NCBI GenBank assembly: GCA_021296165.1
Contig: JAGWAW010000010.1
Coordinates: 1 to 18,404, forward strand
Origin: Nitrosopumilaceae archaeon
GTDB taxonomy: Archaea; Thermoproteota; Nitrososphaeria; Nitrososphaerales; Nitrosopumilaceae
Direction: 5' to 3'
DNA: 18,404 bases
Positions within the stretch are counted from its first letter, which is position 1; each line of letters opens with the position of its first letter. The notes beneath the pieces are model-generated. The model was given only the letters and a program-made list of their open reading frames with translations. It did not search any database and was not told where the DNA came from. Below, piece after piece: positions 7,350-14,358 of the stretch. The position numbers and the translations under genes are program-made.

Positions 7350-7586
7350 TCATTGGGGACCGGCGCTGGTGCCATACTCGGCCAGGGCCTTCTCTATGTC
7401 GCCACACTCCTTGATCTTCTCAACGAGGCCGGGCTCGTCGATCTCATAGCAGTTTAGGAATCTCTGTTCGTCCACAAAGAAGAGCAGTGCGACGCCCTTG
7501 TATATGCAGTGGTAAATGCGCTCGGTCTCCATCATCTCTGGCCGGATCTTCGGTCCGTCCTTGTCCACTGTAACGGCATCGCCCAA
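7350..7586 (-). CDS. Small conserved-looking protein, function unknown (78 aa)
   Basis: From a TTG at 7586 the product runs LGDAVTVDKDGPKIRP..., then ERIYHCIYKGVALLFFVDEQ and a C-terminal helix (LVEKIKECGDIEKALAEY). It looks like a small soluble beta-rich domain followed by a helix; I know no function. The frame stays open upstream to 7775, but that extension is Arg/His/Pro-rich and not protein-like. The TTG start is chosen because an AAAAATAG box (7610-7617) lies about 27 bp upstream, matching other genes here. Internal ATGs at residues 18 and 19 are the alternative. It converges on the C2H2 gene with a 34-bp gap. Confidence 0.6.
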   Translation of the reverse strand: MGDAVTVDKDGPKIRPEMMETERIYHCIYKGVALLFFVDEQRFLNCYEIDEPGLVEKIKECGDIEKALAEYGTSAGPQ

Positions 7587-7609
7587 CGAGAGGAGATCTC
7601 CGGAGCGGT

Positions 7610-7617
7610 CTATTTTT
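7610..7617 (-). promoter_or_regulatory. TATA-like box of the 78-aa gene
   Basis: Minus-strand AAAAATAG, about 27 bp before the TTG at 7586; used to choose that start. Confidence 0.4.
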
Positions 7618-7981
7618 GCGTTGGCAGGCGCCGGGTGTACACGTGTATGTCTCCGGCGAGTACGGGCCGGTTCCGACAGCCGCCTCGGTGTATGGGTGGT
7701 GTATATCTGGCGGGTGTGCCGCCGATTCCGCCTCTGTAGCTGGTACTGATCCCCGTCCGTCCAGCGCGGGTCCAATGGCGTGCTGCTGGAGAATCCGTAC
7801 TGGAGCAGGGTGGACGTGAATTCGGAGACGCGGTACGCAATTCGGAATCATACGGCGCCCCGCCCAGCCGGCCGCGTCCCCCTGAAATAGTCGGCATCCC
7901 TTCGGCAGGACGGCCTGGCTGACCGCCCCGCAGGTAACATACCGGTTTTGCGTACAGGTTCGGGTACTGATGCGTATGCAG

Positions 7982-7989
7982 TATTATAA
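7982..7989 (+). promoter_or_regulatory. TATA box of the Y-family polymerase gene
   Basis: TATTATAA centred about 28 bp before the ATG at 8014, consistent with a leaderless transcript. Confidence 0.6.
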
Positions 7990-8013
7990 CGGGACGCTTG
8001 GCAGCATATCGGC

Positions 8014-9108
8014 ATGTCGGAGGAGAGGGCCATACTCCACGTGGACTTTGACCATTTTTACGCGCAGTGTGAGGAGATTCGGCAGCCTAGCCTGCGCGCG
8101 CTGCCGGTGTGCGTCTGCATATACTCGGATCGTGGGGGGGATAGCGGGGCAGTGGCCACCGCCAATTATCTCGCCCGGAAGTTCGGCGCAAAGTCCGGCC
8201 TGTCCATATCCAGGGCGAAGCGTCTTCTGGAGGGCACCGACGCCCGGTTCATACCGGTGGACTTTGAACACTACTCAGACGTGTCAGAGAAGGCCATGGC
8301 CATAATGGAGGGGTATGCGGACGTGTTCGAGTATGTGGGCCGCGACGAGGCGTATCTGGACGTCACCGAGCGGACGGGCGGCAGCCTGAAGACGGCGGCG
8401 CACCTGGCCCAGCAGATAAAGAACGGGATACGCGAGTCTTTGCGCCTGACCTGCTCGGCGGGGGTCTCGCGCAACAAGCTGGTGTCAAAGATCGCCTCCG
8501 GTTACAAGAAGCCCGACGGCCTTACGGTGGTGGGGGCCGGATCCGAGGAGTCGTTCTTGGACGGTCTCACACTACGGAACATTCCGGGCATAGGCGGCAA
8601 GACCGCCAAGAGGTTGGGCGCGGCGGGGATGACCACAGTGGCTGCTGTGCGCGCCGCCGACGTGTTTGACCTGCAGAGGACGTTCGGCAGGAAGACTGGG
8701 ACATACGTCTACAATTCGGTGCGCGGAATAAACGAGGATCCGGTCCATGAGAGGCCACCGAGCGTGCAGTTCAGCAAGATTGTGACACTGAAGCGGAATA
8801 CTACAGATCCGAACGAGTTGGCCGAGGCCCTGCGGGGGGTGTGCGGTAGCCTGCACAGTACGCTGGACGAACGGGACATGCGGTTCCGGCTGGTGGGAAT
8901 ACAATTTGTCCACGCGGATCTCTCCATCCGGACGCGCTCCAGAACACTACGCAACCACGCGGCCAGCTTGGAGAAGCTGCAGGAGGTGTCAGAACAGCTG
9001 CTGGCCGGGGCCCTCAAAGATACGATCCCGCCGGTTAGGCGGCTGGGCGTCAAGGTGTCGGACCTGACCGAGGCGGTCGGCCAGCAGGCCATATCCAACT
9101 ACTTTTGA
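8014..9108 (+). CDS. dinB: Y-family translesion DNA polymerase (DinB/Dpo4, Pol IV) with C-terminal PIP box
   Basis: A 364-aa translesion polymerase, the usual length of Dpo4 (about 350). Palm motifs: LHVDFDHFYAQCEE with catalytic D11 and the steric-gate position Y16, and GRDEAYLDVT with D111 and E112. Helix-hairpin-helix-like LRNIPGIGGKTAKRLGAAG follows in the thumb region, and the little-finger domain fills about 245-345. The last eight residues, QQAISNYF, fit a PCNA-interacting box (Q-x-x-I-x-x-Y-F), so the sliding clamp should recruit it. Role: bypass of damaged template bases. The start is an ATG after a well-placed TATA box. Its final 10 bp overlap the 3' end of the convergent archaeosortase-like gene, so part of the PIP-box coding sequence is shared with the opposite strand. 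Confidence 0.95.
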   Translation: MSEERAILHVDFDHFYAQCEEIRQPSLRALPVCVCIYSDRGGDSGAVATANYLARKFGAKSGLSISRAKRLLEGTDARFIPVDFEHYSDVSEKAMAIMEGYADVFEYVGRDEAYLDVTERTGGSLKTAAHLAQQIKNGIRESLRLTCSAGVSRNKLVSKIASGYKKPDGLTVVGAGSEESFLDGLTLRNIPGIGGKTAKRLGAAGMTTVAAVRAADVFDLQRTFGRKTGTYVYNSVRGINEDPVHERPPSVQFSKIVTLKRNTTDPNELAEALRGVCGSLHSTLDERDMRFRLVGIQFVHADLSIRTRSRTLRNHAASLEKLQEVSEQLLAGALKDTIPPVRRLGVKVSDLTEAVGQQAISNYF

Positions 9109-10019
9109 GGACCGGCCCGCTTCATTCTCCTGGTCTCTATGGCCATCACCACAAACAGGAACGCAAAGAGCCAAGGCAAAAACATTATCTCGCCGGCCAC
9201 CGAGTGGAACTCCTCCCATCTTTGGGGATCGGCGGTGACCTTGAGGGCGTACCATGACAGGGCGAATATACGAATCATGTTTATCACCACCGTCCCCAGT
9301 ATCCCAATCCCGAAATAGAGCAGCTTGCGGTCGGGGCGTATGTTCATTTTCAGGAGAAAGGCTCCCATCACCAGCGAGTATATTATGATGCTATGCACTC
9401 CCGCCGAGGGCCAAAAGACCTGCAGCACCATGGGGCCGTGGTCACCCCTCAAAAACATGATGTTGTCCCGGCCGGTGGCTGTCCCCAGATCAAACAGTCC
9501 TATCAGCCACACGTTGGTCTGCACCATGTATGGCACCACGTACTGGAGCGGGCCCAGCGTATCATACGGAAAGAACGCGTCCAGCGAGAGTATGACGGCG
9601 CTCCCCCCCAAGAATATAGGTGCGGCCGGAGCTATTCGCACCCACCTCTTTCCAAAGTATATGGCAAGCACCGCTGCCAGGAACGAGGACATCACGACAT
9701 AGTCCCATAGCCATACCCACGAGTATACGAGCTGCACGCCGAAATCCTCGGCGGAGGCGACCAGTGCGTCGTGGAAGCCGGCCTCGGCGGCGGCCAGGTA
9801 CACCATGGCGGCGGCGGCCAGGGGCACGGACATCCACACCCTGCGGGCGCTCGGCGCCAGCCGAAGCCCCACCAGCTCGGCTGCCATAAACGCCAAGGCG
9901 AACAGGAACCCTCCCCTGCCTTGGTTCCAGCTCAGACTGAGACTGTCCGGATATGCGGCCAGGGCAAAGACGATGGGACCGGCGGCCACCGCCAGTCCCA
10001 TGATCATTGTGCGGTGCAC
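9099..10019 (-). CDS. Archaeosortase/exosortase-like membrane protein with Ser at the catalytic Cys position
   Basis: A 306-aa polytopic membrane protein with about 8-9 hydrophobic segments. Late-sequence landmarks match exosortase/archaeosortase architecture: VFWPSAGVHSII (about 201-212), VINMIRIFAL with R250, and FHSVAG with H272. In the family these positions carry the proposed Cys, Arg and His triad; here the first residue is Ser205, with no Cys nearby. It probably acts on PEFG-CTERM proteins such as the product of 1983-4775, cleaving or re-anchoring them at the membrane (inference). I believe thaumarchaeal members may generally show this Ser but cannot verify it. The GTG at 10019 is chosen since a TATA box lies 26 bp upstream; ATG 10007 is the alternative. 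It follows nreA on the same strand with a 54-bp gap but has its own promoter. Confidence 0.75.
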   Translation of the reverse strand: MHRTMIMGLAVAAGPIVFALAAYPDSLSLSWNQGRGGFLFALAFMAAELVGLRLAPSARRVWMSVPLAAAAMVYLAAAEAGFHDALVASAEDFGVQLVYSWVWLWDYVVMSSFLAAVLAIYFGKRWVRIAPAAPIFLGGSAVILSLDAFFPYDTLGPLQYVVPYMVQTNVWLIGLFDLGTATGRDNIMFLRGDHGPMVLQVFWPSAGVHSIIIYSLVMGAFLLKMNIRPDRKLLYFGIGILGTVVINMIRIFALSWYALKVTADPQRWEEFHSVAGEIMFLPWLFAFLFVVMAIETRRMKRAGPQK

Positions 10020-10040
10020 GGCTCATCCGGGGTGCGGTTC

Positions 10041-10048
10041 TAATAAAA
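10041..10048 (-). promoter_or_regulatory. TATA box of the archaeosortase-like gene
   Basis: Minus-strand TTTTATTA within TTTTTATTAG, about 26 bp before the GTG at 10019. Confidence 0.5.
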
Positions 10049-10073
10049 ACCAGGTGAGGGTTGGGCACGGCGG

Positions 10074-11228
10074 CTAAAAGTCCGTAATACTTCTCTGGAA
10101 TATGGTGCGGCCCACCCCCGGCTGGCCCAGCCACTCCTTTTTGGATATGGTGAGGCGGCGGCACGCCGTGTCCATGGCTCCGAGGGGGGTGTCGGGGAAC
10201 TCCGGACGCCCCCTCAGGGCAGAGCGCACGCCCTCGCGCACCTGCCACACCCCCACCGGAATGGAGTAGTCGGGGCTTATCTCCCGGAGGACTATGGCGG
10301 CGGCCTGCCGCTGGCACGCGTCCAGGTATTCGGCGACGGCAAGCCTGGCCGCAAAGTACGCTCCGGCGGTCTCCGGATATCCGCGGAATCCACAGGCATC
10401 CTCAAAGTCAGATCCGAAGGCCGGCCTGCCTCCGCTGTACCACGCTTCCGCAAACCCAAAGGCCCACCTTCGTGGCCACAGCACCACGGCGTACGAGTTG
10501 CCTAGGTGGGCGAACCAGAAGACGCGGCACGAGTCCAGCAGGGGGTAGTCTAGGATGTCGCCGACCAGACTCTTGGATATGGTGTTGTCGGTGGCGGTAA
10601 TACTCCACTTGGTGGGCACCAGGCGCCTCGCCCTACCGAACATTCCTACGCTGAAACACCTCTGGATCCGGGAGATCTCTGTCCCGGAGCGATACAGGTG
10701 CAGCACGGCGTCGGCGGCGCCCATGTCGGAGTCATAGTGGCACCTCTCTATCTGGCGGTGGGGCGCGACGTTGGAGAACCGCGACTCCCTTATGCTGCCC
10801 ACCGGCCCGAATGGGGCGCTGTGCCCGTCGGCGAGCTCGGACGCGGTTATTCTTCCAGAGAAGGTAATGTCCGCGTCGGCGGGGCCGCTTCCCATCGCTA
10901 CGTCTTGGAGCTGCGTCACGTATCGGGAAGGGGAGTCGCCCACCGGCACCTTCTTGACGCCACGCACCAGCCCCAAACGGTACGAGACTATCTCCTGCAG
11001 GCTGCGGCCGGACCACTCCTCGGGCGAGTCCAGTATGGATGTGTCGCCGAATCTGGGGGGTACCATTGGGCCGGCTAGAACATTGGGGTATCCGGCCGAG
11101 CCCACGAAGACAGACGGGGGACTGGCCCCCAGAATGTGGTCGTCGGCGTACAGGCCGGGCGCCGACGCCATCATGCGATTCCATCTCTCCAAGGCCTCTG
11201 CTCTGGCCTCCCTGGCTGTGGTCGCCAT
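10074..11228 (-). CDS. nreA: DNA repair protein NreA (PCNA-interacting)
   Basis: A 384-aa protein with the two Nre domains. The N-terminal domain (about 30-270) shows ASPPSVFVGSAGYPNVLAGP, EEWSGRSLQEIVSYR and FGRARRLVPTKWSITATD; the C-terminal domain follows (about 285-384). In haloarchaea NreA acts in repair of mitomycin-type damage and binds PCNA. Here the last residues are QRSITDF, a truncated PIP-like peptide (Q-x-x-I-x-x-F, lacking the last aromatic). I see no N-terminal zinc-binding Cys cluster of the kind some Nre proteins carry. The ATG lies 13 bp after the stop of the upstream membrane protein gene and no TATA box is visible, so the two are probably cotranscribed. Confidence 0.88.
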   Translation of the reverse strand: MATTAREARAEALERWNRMMASAPGLYADDHILGASPPSVFVGSAGYPNVLAGPMVPPRFGDTSILDSPEEWSGRSLQEIVSYRLGLVRGVKKVPVGDSPSRYVTQLQDVAMGSGPADADITFSGRITASELADGHSAPFGPVGSIRESRFSNVAPHRQIERCHYDSDMGAADAVLHLYRSGTEISRIQRCFSVGMFGRARRLVPTKWSITATDNTISKSLVGDILDYPLLDSCRVFWFAHLGNSYAVVLWPRRWAFGFAEAWYSGGRPAFGSDFEDACGFRGYPETAGAYFAARLAVAEYLDACQRQAAAIVLREISPDYSIPVGVWQVREGVRSALRGRPEFPDTPLGAMDTACRRLTISKKEWLGQPGVGRTIFQRSITDF

Positions 11229-11241
11229 AGCGCGCAGATCC

Positions 11242-11715
11242 CTATCTCAAGGAACACTCGGTCTTTAGCGAGCGATCGGTCGTGTATATGGTCACCACCA
11301 GCACCGCCAGCGCCGCGGCCCTGACGGGTATCTCGTAGTTGGTGAGAAACGAGGCGGCGGCAATTCCGGTGCTTCCGAACGTCGATATTATGGCAAAGCC
11401 CAGCGGTCCGCAGCTGCATGCCCCGGCAGCCGCCCCGACCAGGGATCCCAGCACACCACCGCTTGTCTTGGAGCCGCCGCCCCGCAGCAGCACCATGCGG
11501 TATACGTTCATCGGTATCACAAGACCCGACAGGATGGATATGGCCAGTATGAGGGCGAATCCGGCCTCTGTTCCGGGTGGTATGTGCCCTATCACGTACG
11601 GTTCCAGAAACAGAAACTCCGAGAGTACCAGCATTCCAAAAAGCATCGCGCCGGTTATGGCAACGGCCATGGCAACGTACCGTACTCCAAACACCGTGCG
11701 CACGGTAACCAACAT
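11242..11715 (-). CDS. Four-TM membrane protein with a Cys-x-Cys motif
   Basis: A 157-aa integral membrane protein. Hydrophobic segments lie at about 12-38, 50-78, 88-118 and 130-147. The third contains GACSCGPLG with C100 and C102 in an otherwise Gly/Ala-rich stretch. The pattern N70 then 30 residues to C100 is matched exactly by N173 and C203 in the membrane protein at 14341-15120, so they may be distant relatives. Function unknown; metal or thiol-redox handling in the membrane is a guess. The frame is open upstream to 12090, but that part is not membrane-like and runs under the 50-aa gene; the ATG at 11715 has a TATA box 26 bp upstream. It probably forms an operon with nreA. Confidence 0.7.
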   Translation of the reverse strand: MLVTVRTVFGVRYVAMAVAITGAMLFGMLVLSEFLFLEPYVIGHIPPGTEAGFALILAISILSGLVIPMNVYRMVLLRGGGSKTSGGVLGSLVGAAAGACSCGPLGFAIISTFGSTGIAAASFLTNYEIPVRAAALAVLVVTIYTTDRSLKTECSLR

Positions 11716-11736
11716 GCTTCTATGTATGCCGCCGAG

Positions 11737-11744
11737 CAAATATG
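11737..11744 (-). promoter_or_regulatory. TATA-like box of the 157-aa membrane protein gene
   Basis: Minus-strand CATATTTG, about 26 bp before the ATG at 11715. Probably also drives nreA. Confidence 0.45.
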
Positions 11745-11887
11745 AGTTGCGCCGCGCGCAGAGCATGATGCCGCTGGGAACCCGGCGGTATGCAGGCGCG
11801 GCGGCTTGCGGTCTGGGGCGCGTTGGCGGACACGCCGGGGCGGATGCATGATGCTGAATCCCGCACGCCGAAAAGCTCCTTTCTAAA

Positions 11888-11895
11888 TTTATATG
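11888..11895 (+). promoter_or_regulatory. TATA box of the 50-aa zinc-finger gene
   Basis: TTTATATG in AAATTTATATGGG, about 27 bp before the ATG at 11918. One of the strongest promoters in the window by eye. Confidence 0.65.
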
Positions 11896-11917
11896 GGCTG
11901 GGCGGCTTGTGTATGGC

Positions 11918-12070
11918 ATGACCAAAGTATACTGCGACAAGTGCAACGACGTCTTTGGGTCTAGGGAAAAGTTCGACAGGCACGTGGAGTCTGTCCACGG
12001 CGAGTCTGGCTGCGGCGTCTGCATCATCGATGCGGCGCTGTCCAAGATTGCCGGTTTCTTTAAGAAGTAG
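11918..12070 (+). CDS. Very small C2H2 zinc-finger protein (50 aa)
   Basis: The 50 codons begin MTKVYCDKCNDVFGSREKF and contain a textbook C2H2 finger: C6-x2-C9-x12-H22-x4-H27 with the usual aromatic (F13) and hydrophobic spacing. A short tail adds C32-x2-C35 (GCGVC) and a basic C-terminus (KIAGFFKK). It could bind DNA, RNA or a partner protein; the target is unknown. A strong TATA box at the right distance supports it as a real leaderless gene that automated callers could miss. It converges with tfb (stop-to-stop gap about 70 bp) and is divergent from the 157-aa membrane protein gene. Confidence 0.8.
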   Translation: MTKVYCDKCNDVFGSREKFDRHVESVHGESGCGVCIIDAALSKIAGFFKK

Positions 12071-12140
12071 GCATGTTCCCACCCGTCCACATATTTTCAA
12101 TCCCTGGGCTGGCGGTCTGTCAACGTCTAGAAGATGTTTA

Positions 12141-13049
12141 TCAGATGTCGATGGAGTCCTTTAGTCCCTTGTAGCGGTTCCGGATGGTGACCTCGGTCAC
12201 ATGGGCCGCATTTGCAATGTTCCGCTGCGTTTGGTTGTCGCCGCACTTGACGCAGGCCAAGTAGAGGGCCGCTGCGGCCAGGCCCATGGGATCCTTGCCC
12301 GCCGACACCTCCTTCTCCTGGGCAATCTCCAAGGCCCGGATCGCGTACCTTTTTGTCTTCTCCTCTACGTCAAGATGGCTGGCTATCCTTGACACGCACA
12401 GTACCGGATCCGGCACCGGCATACGCAGGTCCAGCTCCTTGACTAGCAGCCTGTAGCATCTAGCAATGTCCTTCTTTTTGATGTTGGATGCCTCCTCGAC
12501 GTCCTTTATGTTGCGGGCCGTTCCGGTGTCGCGGCACGCTACAAAGAGGGCCGATGCCATCAGGGCAGATATGGATCTGCCGCGCACGAGCCCCTTATCC
12601 AAGGCCTTTCTGTATATGTATGCGGCGTTCTCTATGACCGCGTCTGAGAGGGACATCTTATCCTTGAGCCGATTCAGCTCGCTGAACGCCTGTCTAAAGT
12701 TTCGGTCAACCGGCTCGTGCACCTGGCTCCTGTTGTCCCAAGTCCTCAGGCGCTCTATGGTGTTCTTCATGGTGGATGTAAGGGGGCGGCCGGTGGAGTC
12801 CTTGTTTATGGGGCTTATGACGGTGGACAGCCCCATGTCATGCATGCTCAAGGAGGTGGGGGCTCCGGTTCGGGCGCGGTCGCCGCGCTCGTCGTGGGTG
12901 AATGCGCGCCATTCCGGACCCGACTCCTGTATCCTCTCTGTTATGACATACCCGCAGTTGGCGCAGTAGATCTCGCCGGATTCGTTATCCATTATGATCT
13001 TGTTCTGCCCGCACCTGCTGCATGATGCACCATGTTTCATCGCAGTCAT
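12141..13049 (-). CDS. tfb: Transcription initiation factor B (TFB, TFIIB homologue)
   Basis: A 302-aa archaeal TFB, the normal length. The N-terminal zinc ribbon has C10-x2-C13 and C29-x2-C32 (SCSRCG, YCANCG). The B-reader/linker (EWRAFTHDERGDRARTG, about 47-63) is followed by two cyclin repeats at about 105-200 and 206-300, the second ending in the TFB-like HTH ...AAHVTEVTIRNRYKGL. It bridges TBP-TATA and RNA polymerase at every promoter. The frame extends upstream to 13085, but that ATG lies beside and the extension runs through the gene's own TATA box; ATG 13049, 27 bp after the box, is taken as the start. Archaea often have several TFBs; whether this is the only one cannot be told here. 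Confidence 0.96.
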   Translation of the reverse strand: MTAMKHGASCSRCGQNKIIMDNESGEIYCANCGYVITERIQESGPEWRAFTHDERGDRARTGAPTSLSMHDMGLSTVISPINKDSTGRPLTSTMKNTIERLRTWDNRSQVHEPVDRNFRQAFSELNRLKDKMSLSDAVIENAAYIYRKALDKGLVRGRSISALMASALFVACRDTGTARNIKDVEEASNIKKKDIARCYRLLVKELDLRMPVPDPVLCVSRIASHLDVEEKTKRYAIRALEIAQEKEVSAGKDPMGLAAAALYLACVKCGDNQTQRNIANAAHVTEVTIRNRYKGLKDSIDI

Positions 13050-13072
13050 CACCTTGTTGTCTACAAAAGGTA

Positions 13073-13080
13073 CATATAAA
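13073..13080 (-). promoter_or_regulatory. TATA box of tfb
   Basis: Minus-strand TTTATATG, 27 bp before the ATG at 13049; same octamer as the 50-aa zinc-finger gene. Confidence 0.65.
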
Positions 13081-13579
13081 TCCAAACCTTTTTTTAATAC
13101 CTAATCGCGGCGTCCGCCTCACAAATGGACCCGGATCCCCAATGTTCCTAGGTATGGCTGGAGTGGGCCGGGTGAAGACTTTGAGGCAGGTTCCCGGTTT
13201 CTTGATCAAATACACTATACGCAGTCGGTGGGCGGCCACGTGCAGCCGGCCGGTGGTCGGACCGGGGGATGTATGGAGTATATGGCCCGTGCCCACGCAC
13301 TGCACACGCGGCGCCCCGCGGGCAGTTTGGGCGCGTCTGCCACCATGCCGGAGTATGTCTCGACACCATCGGGCATCTGGAACATCTCAATACGGCTGGG
13401 AGTGCGCACCCGGCCACTTCATGTTCTGGGTCTGGTTTCAACGTGGTGCGGATGCCTCGGTCTTGCCAGCGGCGCAGAGCAGCATCAATTGGCAACGTAT
13501 GGTAGTGTGCGGCGCCGACGTGTACAGCGCGCCTAAAATTAGCGGAGTGGCTGGGCGTGTATGACTGGGGCATAGTTCA

Positions 13580-13587
13580 AATTATAT
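13580..13587 (+). promoter_or_regulatory. TATA box of the 123-aa gene
   Basis: AATTATAT, about 27 bp before TTG 13611; lies inside the longer reading frame and so argues for the internal TTG start. Confidence 0.55.
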
Positions 13588-13610
13588 TGATCCGGTATGC
13601 GGAACGAGCG

Positions 13611-13982
13611 TTGAATGGACCGGATCTGCTGTTGCTAGTTGAAGATGTGATAGGGCTTGACTCGAGGATGCGGTTTGCGGCAGTCATAGACAACAATGGC
13701 AACATTAGAGAGGCCATCATGAAGGCCGGTAAGACCAGCCTAAAGTCGCAGAAGGAGGAGGAGCACTTTTGCAAGCAGGTGGCACAGCGCCGTAAGATGC
13801 GGAGGGAATTTGATGTCAGCCTGGGCAAGGTCCGGTACGTCCACGTAGAGCGCGAGAAGGTGACTCAGATGGTGGTATACACCTCACGCAACATCATCTA
13901 CTTTACAATGGAGCCGGAGATGCCCATTGAGGAGAAACTCATGCTGGTCACAAAAATCAAGACCATGGCCTCGGCCCTCTGA
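13611..13982 (+). CDS. Conserved thaumarchaeal-type protein, DUF6659-like (123 aa)
   Basis: A 123-aa soluble protein beginning with a helix (LLLLVEDVIGLDSRMRF), then a short beta strand with a turn (AAVIDNNGNIREAI), a charged helical stretch (KSQKEEEHFCKQVAQRRKMR) and two strands (GKVRYVHVEREKV, MVVYTSRNIIYFTME). This order resembles a roadblock/profilin-like or DUF6659-type fold that is multicopy in thaumarchaea; the family call is from memory. Function unknown, perhaps signalling. The first ATG-like options further up (13557) put the TATA box inside the gene, so TTG 13611 is taken as a leaderless start. Downstream, a nested inverted repeat separates it from the next gene. Confidence 0.65.
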   Translation: MNGPDLLLLVEDVIGLDSRMRFAAVIDNNGNIREAIMKAGKTSLKSQKEEEHFCKQVAQRRKMRREFDVSLGKVRYVHVEREKVTQMVVYTSRNIIYFTMEPEMPIEEKLMLVTKIKTMASAL

Positions 13983-13995
13983 ATAGAGGGTCTCA

Positions 13996-14071
13996 GTGTG
14001 GTTTGGTGCTGGAATTTCCTGTGGGGTGTTCATCTCTCAAGCACACCTCAGTTCATCGCCAAACCCCACAC
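13996..14071 (+). repeat. Nested inverted repeat between two small genes
   Basis: GTGTGGTTTGG (13996-14006) pairs with CCAAACCCCACAC (14059-14071) with a 2-base bulge. Inside, GGTGT (14025-14029) pairs with ACACC (14043-14047). An alternative pairing, GTGGGGT (14021-14027) with ACCCCAC (14063-14069), competes with the outer stem. It follows the stop at 13982 and ends before the next TATA box, so it would be the 3' end of the upstream transcript or a separate RNA. Confidence 0.4.
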
Positions 14072-14079
14072 GGCAAACC

Positions 14080-14087
14080 GTTTATAC
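14080..14087 (+). promoter_or_regulatory. TATA box of the 82-aa gene
   Basis: GTTTATAC, about 27 bp before TTG 14110. Confidence 0.5.
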
Positions 14088-14109
14088 CACCCTGTGCCAC
14101 TATGTACCA

Positions 14110-14358
14110 TTGGACAGCTGCGACATACGACTGACTGCCTACAAAGGTGGTAGATCGTTTCAGGAGTGCCGGGAGGCGGCAGCCGCTTTGGTTCCAGATC
14201 TCTCGGCGCGTATAGACGGGCTCGGGAGCCTGACGTGGGATCGCGTCATGGAGGCGTCCGAGTACGACGCGGTGGTGTACAAGCTTGTTCTAAAGTACCT
14301 CCGCCAGAAGGGATACGACATAGGCAGCCACTCACGCCAGTCAGTTCGGCCTGCATGA
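14110..14358 (+). CDS. Small mostly helical protein, function unknown (82 aa)
   Basis: An 82-aa protein from a TTG start: short strand (CDIRLTAYKGG), then helices (SFQECREAAAALVPDLSARI, TWDRVMEASEYDAVVYKLVL) and a basic tail (KYLRQKGYDIGSHSRQ). Not recognised as a named family; composition and helix pattern look like a real soluble protein. The frame continues upstream to 13996, but that part overlaps the inverted repeat and is not protein-like; a TATA box sits 27 bp before the TTG. Its last 18 bp overlap the 3' end of the convergent membrane protein gene. Confidence 0.55.
   Translation: MDSCDIRLTAYKGGRSFQECREAAAALVPDLSARIDGLGSLTWDRVMEASEYDAVVYKLVLKYLRQKGYDIGSHSRQSVRPA

Larger units (their letters stand above)
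7587..8013. other. 427-bp intergenic region between the 78-aa gene and dinB
   Basis: No gene is supported. It holds the promoters of the two flanking divergent genes. A plus-strand stretch near 7774-7890 reads NGVLLENPYWSRVDVNSE and onward to a TAG, with coding-like codons but no start, possibly a relic. The minus-strand extension of the 78-aa gene is low-complexity Arg/Thr/Pro. Unusually long for such a compact window. Confidence 0.4.
13050..13610. other. 561-bp region without a supported gene between tfb and the 13611 gene
   Basis: It contains the tfb promoter, a run of seven T (about 13088-13094) followed by AATACC, and the promoter of the downstream gene. Several frames are open for long stretches on both strands (for example plus 13142-13564, minus 13573-13148), as expected in GC-rich DNA, but none has a recognisable domain, a good start with promoter, or steady coding-like composition. 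It could be relic or regulatory sequence. Confidence 0.4.

Noticed and set aside
11716..12090. 125-residue N-terminal extension of the 157-aa membrane protein
   Set aside because: Not membrane-like, runs antisense to the zinc-finger gene at 11918 and contains that gene's promoter and the membrane gene's own TATA box.
13022..13564. 180-codon plus-strand frame
   Set aside because: Begins inside tfb on the opposite strand and gives a low-complexity product with no recognisable motif; other frames in the same GC-rich stretch are equally open.
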